Assembly: GCF_020400585.1 (NCBI RefSeq) | Contig: NZ_JAINVF010000002.1 | Coordinates: forward strand, 248,001-312,000 | DNA length: 64,000 bases | Reading direction: 5' to 3' | From: Streptomyces sp. NK08204 | Lineage (GTDB): Bacteria > Actinomycetota > Actinomycetes > Streptomycetales > Streptomycetaceae | In this document: in pieces, positions 62,203-64,000 of the stretch | Layout of the letters: each line of letters starts with the position of its first letter | Position numbering within the stretch: the first letter of the stretch is position 1 | Position numbers and translations under genes: made by a program | Notes under the pieces: generated by a model | The model's database searches: none | Told to the model about the DNA's origin: nothing | What the model saw: only the letters and a program-made list of their open reading frames with translations

Positions 62203-62565
62203 ATGGACGCGACGACCACCGCCCCCCGCGCCGAGGTGTTGAGGGACCGCTACCGCAGCCGGCTGCCCGAGCGCCTGCAGGAGCTGGTCGGCCCCGTCGA
62301 GGGCACCGTCGAGCTGCCGCTGCACATCGTCTGGTCCGGGCGGACGGGCTACAGTCTGGACCGCCCGAAGTCCCGCATGACGCTCTACCGGACGGTTCTT
62401 GCCGAGGGCCTGCGCGAGGACCTGGCGGCATTCCTTCACCACCGGCTGCTGGCCGAGCAGTGGCCCGTTCTCCGCCGCCTGGTGAGCCCCTACGTCCGCG
62501 AGGTCTGGGAGGACGCCTTCCCCGAACTGACCCGCACCGCTCCGGCCGACACGACCACCGCGTGA
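62203..62565 (+). CDS. Conserved hypothetical, partner of the AbiEii-like gene
   Basis: 120 residues, no membrane segments: LRDRYRSRLPERLQELVGPV, TVELPLHIVWSGRTGYSLDR, RMTLYRTVLAEGLREDLAAF. Its stop overlaps the start of the nucleotidyltransferase-like gene by 4 nt (GTGA), the arrangement of a two-gene toxin-antitoxin or abortive-infection unit. It lacks the winged helix expected of a classic AbiEi antitoxin, so it is an antitoxin candidate by position only. Confidence 0.7.
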   Translation: MDATTTAPRAEVLRDRYRSRLPERLQELVGPVEGTVELPLHIVWSGRTGYSLDRPKSRMTLYRTVLAEGLREDLAAFLHHRLLAEQWPVLRRLVSPYVREVWEDAFPELTRTAPADTTTA

Positions 62566-63221
62566 AACTCACCCCGCTCCACGAGCGTCTCCTCGCCGAC
62601 ATCCTCGACCTCGGCTCCCCCTATCCCCTGGTCCTCACCGGCGGATACGCCGTGCAGGCCCATGGCCTGGTCGAACGCTTCAGCCGCGACCTCGACGTCG
62701 CCACGGAGAACCCTGCCCCGATGGAGGAGATCGTCGCCTCTCTCACCACCGGCCTCGCCGCGCGCGGCTGGCGGACCACGCACGTCCAGACCGACCCGCT
62801 CAGCGGTCGGTTCCTCGTCACCGACCCGGACACGGGCGAGGAGTGAGAGGTCGACGTCCTCAAGGAGGCGTTCTGGGCCCCGCCTGCCCAGACTCCCTAC
62901 GGCCCTGTCCTCTCCCTCGACGACGTGATCGGTACCAAGGTCCGCGCACTTGCCGAGCGCGGCACCGTCCGCGACCTCATCGACGTCCGGGCGGCCTCCC
63001 GCCACCGCTCCACCGCCGACCTCGAATCCCTCGGCCGCCGCCGCGCCCCCGAGGAGTTCAGTCTCGAGGACCTCCGCGACCGACTCACCGGCGCGGACTG
63101 GTACGAGGACGAGGACTACGCCGCGTACGGGCTCGCCTCCCGGCAGATCGAGGAGCTCAAGACGTGGGCGCTGGAGTGGGCGGAGGACCTGGGGGCACGC
63201 ATCCACGACGAGAACGCCTGA
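62562..63221 (+). pseudogene. AbiEii/AbiGii-type nucleotidyltransferase toxin gene with in-frame TGA
   Basis: A 220-codon frame interrupted only by TGA at 62844-62846. Part 1 has PYPLVLTGGYAVQAHGLVER and FSRDLDVATENP, the nucleotidyltransferase GG...S/RDLD active site. Part 2 continues in the same frame as EVDVLKEAFW, then SLDDVIGTKVRALAERGTVR and DLIDVRAASR, the AbiEii core. The TGA stands just before EVDVL, where I expect a Cys (GEECEVDVL-like, from recalled family members), so TGC/TGT to TGA is the simplest change. The product is probably inactive. Confidence 0.8.
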
Positions 63222-63253
63222 CACCGAGCCGTAACCCCCTCCGCGCGGTCTGA

Positions 63254-63706
63254 TCACACGCCGGCCGGTGGTGTCCGGAGCTCGGCCCGGACGGTCTTGC
63301 CGCTGGGCGGGTAGGGGACGGTGTCCCAGTGGTCGGCCAGAGCGGCGACGAGCGCCAGGCCGCGCCCGCCGGGGCGGAGCGGGTCGGATTCGGCGCCCGC
63401 CGGAAGAGGCCACGGGTAGACGTCCCCGCGGGCGTCGCTGACCTCCACGCGCAGGCGGCCGGCCCCCGGGGCGAAGACGAGCGTCAGCCGGAAACAGCGG
63501 CCCGGCACGCGGCCGTGGAAGACGGCGTTGGCGGCAAGCTCCGCAACGACGATCTCGGCACGCTCCGTGAGGCTCTGTGGAGCGCCCCAGGACCGCAGCT
63601 CTGCGACGCCGAGGAGTCGGGCGAGCCGGGCGCCGCGCCGCGTGGAGGACAGCAGCTGCGTGAATGTGCAGGTGTGAGGGCTTAGTTGGGGAGACGCTTG
63701 GTTCAT
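63254..63706 (-). CDS. ATP-binding (HATPase_c) anti-sigma-like regulatory protein
   Basis: 150 residues from MNQASPQLSPHTCTFTQLLS (a longer start at 63781 is less likely). GHKL motifs are IVVAELAANAVFHGRVPG, RVEVSDARGDVYPWPL and GGRGLALVAALADHWDTVPY. It is of the same broad family as 47624-48076. Its 3' end is the template of the orphan fragment at 62018-62150. In Streptomyces such genes often sit beside an HTH regulator gene. Confidence 0.86.
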   Translation of the reverse strand: MNQASPQLSPHTCTFTQLLSSTRRGARLARLLGVAELRSWGAPQSLTERAEIVVAELAANAVFHGRVPGRCFRLTLVFAPGAGRLRVEVSDARGDVYPWPLPAGAESDPLRPGGRGLALVAALADHWDTVPYPPSGKTVRAELRTPPAGV

Positions 63707-63879
63707 GGGGCCAGCGTGGCGGCCGGATGCCGGTGGTTGCGAGCGTGGCACCCCGTACGCGGAGTGAGCGTACGGGCACATGGGGTGGACAGTACGCCGG
63801 GGATTCCGTCACGCTGAGTTGTGAGTGGCGGGGCGGCGTACGGGGCTGTCGCGGTGCGGTACGAAGAGAGGGGCGGCGT

Positions 63880-64000
63880 ATGGGCAACGTCGATGGGGAC
63901 GCGGCCGGGGCCGAGCGCGAAGCCGGAGATGCCGGCGCAGACGTCCGGGCGGCTCCGGCGGGGGAGTGGGAGCGGGAGCCCCATCCGTCGGACAGTCTGC
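63880..64000 (+). CDS. Partial gene at the right edge, unidentified
   Basis: Frame open from ATG 63880 to the window end (40 codons): MGNVDGDAAGAEREAGDAG, Ala/Gly/Glu-rich, with EWEREPHPSDSL at the edge. GAGAGGGG precedes the start. The position beside a HATPase gene and the EPHPSDSL turn would fit an XRE/DUF5753 regulator, but too little is visible to call it. Confidence 0.5.
   Translation, partial: MGNVDGDAAGAEREAGDAGADVRAAPAGEWEREPHPSDSL

Noticed and set aside
62844..62846. TGA read as selenocysteine
   Set aside because: No SECIS-like hairpin was evident after the codon, the family is not a selenoprotein family, and Streptomyces generally lacks the machinery; nonsense mutation is simpler.

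Overview
The window is chromosomal DNA from a high-GC actinomycete, almost certainly a Streptomyces. The signs are third-position G/C throughout, many GTG/TTG starts, ATGA/GTGA stop-start overlaps, a SepF-like division paralogue, a Hen1/Pnkp RNA-repair pair, MazG-like and DUF6099 proteins, HATPase-type anti-sigma-like proteins and a das-like sugar operon under dre-like sites. No tRNA, rRNA or CRISPR array was seen.

Region 1 (1-20.2 kb) is an accessory cluster with no close relative that I can name. Its left part holds a TrmO-like protein, a D-amino-acid-oxidase-like flavoprotein, a KAS III-like enzyme, a CbiMQO cobalt/nickel ECF importer, an MFS exporter, a methyltransferase, a decayed aldehyde dehydrogenase and three related MarR regulators (one cut by the window edge). 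Its right part is a four-gene cassette present twice in tandem: ELFV amino-acid dehydrogenase-like, fumarase/adenylosuccinate-lyase-like, JAMM metallopeptidase, and FmdE protein with zinc ribbon and His-rich tail. The first copy continues into an NmrA-like reductase, a DUF2231 membrane protein and a MoaD/ThiS-like protein ending in Gly-Gly. The first dehydrogenase has Thr where the catalytic Lys belongs. The second lyase has lost about 300 central residues in frame. Imperfect palindromes near several promoters suggest a shared MarR-type regulon. Metal import, His-rich metal binding, JAMM and a ubiquitin-like carrier together suggest a metal- and possibly sulfur-dependent biosynthetic pathway (inference).

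Region 2 (20.2-41.7 kb) is mostly core genome: meaB-mutB-mutA (methylmalonyl-CoA mutase), a MarR regulator, YceI, a polytopic membrane protein, a SepF-like protein, an AAA ATPase with a MazG-like protein, DUF6099, an F420-type LLM oxidoreductase, CbrC, hen1-pnkp RNA repair, then arginine deiminase, ornithine carbamoyltransferase and an amino acid permease.

Region 3 (41.7-47.6 kb) is an insertion of about 5.9 kb bounded by a 117-bp direct repeat of the overlapping permease/HATPase 3' ends. It carries an 883-bp IS with recognisable inverted repeats, three further transposase remnants, a truncated six-repeat beta-propeller gene, a SigE-family sigma factor with a membrane partner, and a LuxR-type regulator.

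Region 4 (47.6-64 kb) starts with the HATPase protein. It continues with a PaaX-associated aryl-CoA degradation cluster (enoyl-CoA hydratase, salicylyl/2-aminobenzoyl-CoA monooxygenase-reductase fusion, aryl-CoA ligase, acyl-CoA dehydrogenase, RidA). Next is a das-like chito-oligosaccharide operon (GntR regulator, binding protein, two permeases, GH3 hexosaminidase). A small AbiEii-type toxin locus follows, in which the toxin has an in-frame TGA; it is again bounded by a duplicated HATPase 3' end. The window closes inside a gene at the right edge.
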